A stretch of 8,746 bases of DNA, taken from NCBI GenBank assembly GCA_031279895.1, contig JAITHR010000125.1, positions 1 through 8,746 of the forward strand. Reading direction: 5' to 3'. Shown piece after piece: positions 6,478 through 8,746 of this stretch. A program made the translations under genes and the position numbers. The notes beneath the pieces are model-generated. The model searched no databases. It was not told the DNA's origin and was given only the letters and a program-made list of their open reading frames with translations. The stretch's first letter is position 1, and every line of letters starts with the position of its first letter. The DNA comes from Spirochaetaceae bacterium. Lineage in GTDB: Bacteria; Spirochaetota; Spirochaetia; Treponematales; Breznakiellaceae.

Positions 6478-6690
6478 GCGTCTTGCTATGAGCGGCAAAG
6501 TACGCAACCTCCGCTTAGGGGCGGCGGCACAGCGGTCGTTGACTGCTTAGGAGCGGCGCTTTGCGGGTTGTGGGAAAGCAGTCGTTGACTGCTTAGAGGC
6601 GCTTCGCGGGCTGCGGCACAGCGGTCGTTGACTGCTTAGAGGCGCTTCGCAGGACGCTTATGAAACCGCCGGAGGCGGGCCGGAGGCGGC
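6454..6690. repeat. REPIN-like element with inverted ends
   Basis: Left end: stem CCGCC / GGCGG with loop GGC (6455-6467), AGGCA, then CATAAGCGTCTTGC (6473-6486). Right end, inverted: GCAGGACGCTTATG (6649-6662), AAA, then stem CCGCC / GGCGG with loop GGA (6666-6678). The two 14-base boxes are reverse complements at 13 of 14 positions. Both hairpins therefore lie outside a pair of inverted boxes, enclosing about 160 bp of hairpin repeats and no ORF. This is the layout of a REPIN or MITE-like unit. The left end overlaps the last codons and stop of the fused heptose gene. No transposase or RAYT gene is in the window. Confidence 0.75.
6532..6650. repeat. Three hairpin-bearing repeats of 43-46 bp
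   Basis: GC(A/G)GTCGTTGACTGCTTAG recurs at 6532, 6578 and 6621. Each unit has an inverted repeat around the triloop GTT. Unit 2 is perfect and extends to 8 bp (AAGCAGTC / GACTGCTT, 6576-6594). Units 1 and 3 have GCGGTC, where the changed base can still form a G-U pair in RNA. Units 2 and 3 also share AGAGGCGCTTCGC. TTGACT in each unit resembles a -35 box, but none has a -10 box at suitable spacing. No T-run follows. Confidence 0.85.
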
Positions 6691-6692
6691 TG

Positions 6693-6698
6693 AAGGAG
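6693..6698 (+). promoter_or_regulatory. Ribosome binding site choosing the ATG at 6707
   Basis: AAGGAG lies 8 bases before the ATG at 6707. An in-frame GTG at 6698 overlaps this site, so it cannot be the start this site serves. The protein therefore begins MYFNPLYIDPGTG. Confidence 0.75.
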
Positions 6699-6706
6699 TG
6701 ATTTTT

Positions 6707-7972
6707 ATGTATTTTAACCCCCTGTATATTGACCCCGGCACCGGCAGTATCCTGTTTTCCATCCTGATCGGCGCGGCGGCAACCCTGTATTTCCTTGCGC
6801 GGGCGCTCCTCATAAAAGCGAAAACCCTTTTCTCCGGCGTCGGGAAAGCCGCGCCGGATGCGGCCATCCGTCCGGTTGTTCTCTATAGCGAGGGGATCCA
6901 ATACTGGAACGTATTCAAACCGGTCCTCGACGCCTTCGAGCGGCGCAAACAGCGGGTAACATACCTTACCTCGGCGCGGGACGATCCGGTTTTCGCCTCT
7001 CTGTACGAGTACGTGGCAGCGGAATACATCGGAGAGGGAAACGCGGCTTTCACGCGCCTCAATTTCCTCTCCGCGCAGGTGGTTCTGATGACCACGCCGG
7101 CTCTTAACGTGTATCAGCTCAAACGGTCAAAGACGGTGCGGCACTACGCCCATATCCTCCACTCCCCCGGGGACGCCACGCTGTACCGGCTCTTCGGGCT
7201 TGATTACTTTGACTCGGTGCTACTCACCGGTGAGTATCAGGGGGAAGACATCCGCGCCCTTGAGCGGCAACGGAACCTGCCGGCAAAGACCCTCGTCACC
7301 GTGGGCTGCACCTACCTCGACCAATACGCGGAAAAACTCGCCTCCCTCCCTGTCGAGGACCCCCACCCCTTTACCGCGCTCGTTTCCCCGTCCTGGGGCG
7401 CTTCGGGGCTCCTCTCCCGTTACGGCGAAAAACTCCTTGACCCGCTGGTTACGACCGGCTGGCGGATTATCGTCCGGCCCCACCCCCAGTCGAAGCGCTC
7501 CGAGTCCGCGCTCCTTGAGCGCCTTACGGCGCGGTACCGCGAGTCCCCAAACGTGCAGTGGGATTACGAGCGGGACAACATCGGGTCCCTGGCAAAGGCG
7601 GACGTTATGATTTCCGATTTCTCCGGCATTATCTTCGACTATGCGTTTCTGCGGGACAAGCCGGTGCTGTACGTGTCCGCGGGCATGGACCTGCGGCCCT
7701 ACGACGCGGACGACATCGACCGCGAGCCGCGGCAGTTCGGAATTGCGCGGGAAATCGGGGCGGAGCTTAGGGAGGCGGATTTTGCCCGTATCGGGGAGGT
7801 TGCGGCGCGGCTTTCGGACAACGCGGAGTACCGGGCCGCCCGCGTCCGCGCCAAAGAAGCGGCCTGGGGCCACCGGGGGGAAGCGGGTGAGCGGACCGCC
7901 GCGTTCATTATCTCGACGCTGGGCGCGGAACCGCCGGAAACGCCGGAAGAAAGCGCCCTGCGCGGGTGCTGA
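6707..7972 (+). CDS. Membrane-anchored CDP-glycerol glycerophosphotransferase-like protein
   Basis: Resembles the TagB/TagF family, which transfers glycerol or ribitol phosphate from a CDP-alditol onto a glycan or lipid acceptor at the inner face of the membrane. 421 residues. The N-terminus has YIDPGTGS (7-14), then a hydrophobic segment (about 15-35) followed by basic residues, consistent with a single anchor and a cytoplasmic catalytic domain. I recall this DPGTG-plus-membrane module from polysaccharide loci. Family signatures: HYAHILHSPGD (146-156, in the region of the family's conserved histidine), RPHPQS (257-262) and SDFSGIIFDYAFLRDKPVLYV (303-323). The donor and acceptor cannot be read from the sequence, and no CDP-glycerol synthase gene (tagD/tarI type) is present here. 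It lies 229 bases after the heptose operon, behind the REPIN-like element, with no clear promoter, so it may be read from upstream. The next gene follows within 6 bases. Confidence 0.85.
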   Translation: MYFNPLYIDPGTGSILFSILIGAAATLYFLARALLIKAKTLFSGVGKAAPDAAIRPVVLYSEGIQYWNVFKPVLDAFERRKQRVTYLTSARDDPVFASLYEYVAAEYIGEGNAAFTRLNFLSAQVVLMTTPALNVYQLKRSKTVRHYAHILHSPGDATLYRLFGLDYFDSVLLTGEYQGEDIRALERQRNLPAKTLVTVGCTYLDQYAEKLASLPVEDPHPFTALVSPSWGASGLLSRYGEKLLDPLVTTGWRIIVRPHPQSKRSESALLERLTARYRESPNVQWDYERDNIGSLAKADVMISDFSGIIFDYAFLRDKPVLYVSAGMDLRPYDADDIDREPRQFGIAREIGAELREADFARIGEVAARLSDNAEYRAARVRAKEAAWGHRGEAGERTAAFIISTLGAEPPETPEESALRGC

Positions 7973-7977
7973 AGGCC

Positions 7978-8746
7978 GTGCGTATTGCGATTGACTGCCG
8001 GCTCGCGGACTCAAGCGGCGTAGGGGTCTACCTGCGCGGCTGCCTCCCGTATTTTCTGGAATCCCCCCACACGTTCACGCTTTTCGGGGACCCCGCGGTT
8101 CTACACGGCCTTGCGCCGGATGCGGATGAAAGGAAGCGCGAGATTATCCCCTGCGCCGTCAGGCCGTTTTCCCTTTCGGAGCTTTGCGCCTTCCCGCGCC
8201 GCCTTCGGGACGCCATAAACCGTGCGGACCGGTATTACTCCCCGTATTTCAACCTTCCCGGGGGCATTACCGCGCCGGTATATACCACCATACACGACAT
8301 TATCTTTCCCGATATGCCGGAACTCACCTCCAGAGCGGGCCTTGCGGCGCGTATGTGGTTTTATAGGCGGGCGTTCCGGCGCTCGCGGACCGTATTTACC
8401 GTTTCCCAGTTTTCAAAGTCCCGCATCGCGCATTTTCTGGGAAACGCCGCGCCGATTGTCGTTACCCGCAGCGCGGTGCAGCCAGCGCTCCAGGGAGGCG
8501 CGCCAAAGGGGGTTACGAAAAAAGAAACCGTTCTTTTTATCGGGAACATCAAGAAACACAAGGGGCTCCCGTGCCTGCTCGACGGATTTTTCCGCGCCCG
8601 CGCCGAGGGGCTGGCGCACAGGCTCGTCATCGTGGGGGAAAAAGATAATTTCCGCTCTTCAGACGCCGGTTCTCTTCGGGACCTGGCGCATACCGACCCG
8701 TCAGCCGTCGAGTTTACCGGTCGCGTCCCCCCTGAAAGCCTTAAAA
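7978..8746 (+). CDS. GT4-type glycosyltransferase, cut by the window end
   Basis: Retaining glycosyltransferase of the GT4 (GT-B fold) type, expected to transfer a sugar from a nucleotide donor, possibly the heptose made upstream, onto the growing glycan. 256 codons are visible and the frame is open at the edge, so about the C-terminal third is missing. Visible signatures: RIAIDCRLADSSGVGVYLRG (2-21, acceptor-side glycine loop), a TIHDIIFPDMPE segment near the end of the N-terminal domain, FTVSQFSKSRI at the domain border, and LFIGNIKKHKGLPCLLDGF, which opens the nucleotide-binding domain. The donor-binding EXXXXXXXE motif lies beyond the edge. GTG at 7978 gives the usual N-terminus. An in-frame GTG at 7966 overlapping the previous stop would add four residues, and the Shine-Dalgarno signals are weak for both. 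It is probably co-transcribed with the preceding gene. Confidence 0.85.
   Translation, partial: MRIAIDCRLADSSGVGVYLRGCLPYFLESPHTFTLFGDPAVLHGLAPDADERKREIIPCAVRPFSLSELCAFPRRLRDAINRADRYYSPYFNLPGGITAPVYTTIHDIIFPDMPELTSRAGLAARMWFYRRAFRRSRTVFTVSQFSKSRIAHFLGNAAPIVVTRSAVQPALQGGAPKGVTKKETVLFIGNIKKHKGLPCLLDGFFRARAEGLAHRLVIVGEKDNFRSSDAGSLRDLAHTDPSAVEFTGRVPPESLK

Noticed and set aside
6536..6633. Promoters at the three TTGACT motifs
   Set aside because: No -10-like hexamer at 16-18 bases downstream of any of them. The motif is part of the hairpin stem and loop.
7220..8014. Minus-strand open frame of 264 codons opposite the glycerophosphotransferase gene
   Set aside because: The plus strand carries the conserved family motifs, and the minus frame has no recognisable domain or ribosome binding site.

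Overview
The window reads as part of a high-GC bacterial chromosome and is probably from a spirochaete, near the treponemes. This placement is an inference. It rests on a soluble PAS histidine kinase overlapping an NtrC-type regulator (the layout of Borrelia Hk2/Rrp2 and the T. pallidum AtoS/AtoC-like pair) and on general gene style. The cell-surface genes also resemble Clostridia-type clusters, so the phylum is not certain. All recognisable genes are on the + strand.

Layout: (1) 1-165 is a low-GC array of eight 21-bp direct repeats that starts at the window edge, so it probably continues to the left or marks an assembly break. (2) 166-581 has no recognisable gene. It holds an open frame running in from the left edge and a dispersed repeat that ends in a 27-bp tandem duplication. 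(3) 582-3219 encodes the overlapping kinase and sigma54-type activator. (4) 3190-3517 carries REP-like hairpins, a second copy of the dispersed repeat, and then a sigma70-type promoter and strong Shine-Dalgarno. (5) 3518-6477 is a tightly coupled three-gene operon: heptose-7-phosphate kinase (hddA), sedoheptulose-7-phosphate isomerase (gmhA), and a fused heptose-1-phosphate nucleotidyltransferase/heptose bisphosphate phosphatase. Together they cover all four activities from sedoheptulose 7-phosphate to a nucleotide-activated D-glycero-D-manno-heptose, most likely the GDP-alpha form. (6) 6454-6690 is a REPIN-like element with inverted ends and three internal hairpin repeats. (7) 6707-7972 encodes a membrane-anchored TagB/TagF-like glycerophosphotransferase, and 7978 to the window end a GT4-type glycosyltransferase cut by the edge. 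Genes 5-7 look like a surface-polysaccharide locus: the first three make the heptose donor and the last two would build or decorate the glycan.

The most unusual content is between the genes. At least six copies of a small hairpin (TGAAAC-like lead, 5-6 bp GC stem, GGA triloop) occur on either strand. Their stem bases change in compensating pairs, which indicates selection for the fold. A related box, CATAAGC/GCTTATG, lies beside several of these hairpins. In two places the element has become the 3' end of a gene and supplies its stop codon. No transposase, RAYT, tRNA, rRNA or CRISPR array is visible.
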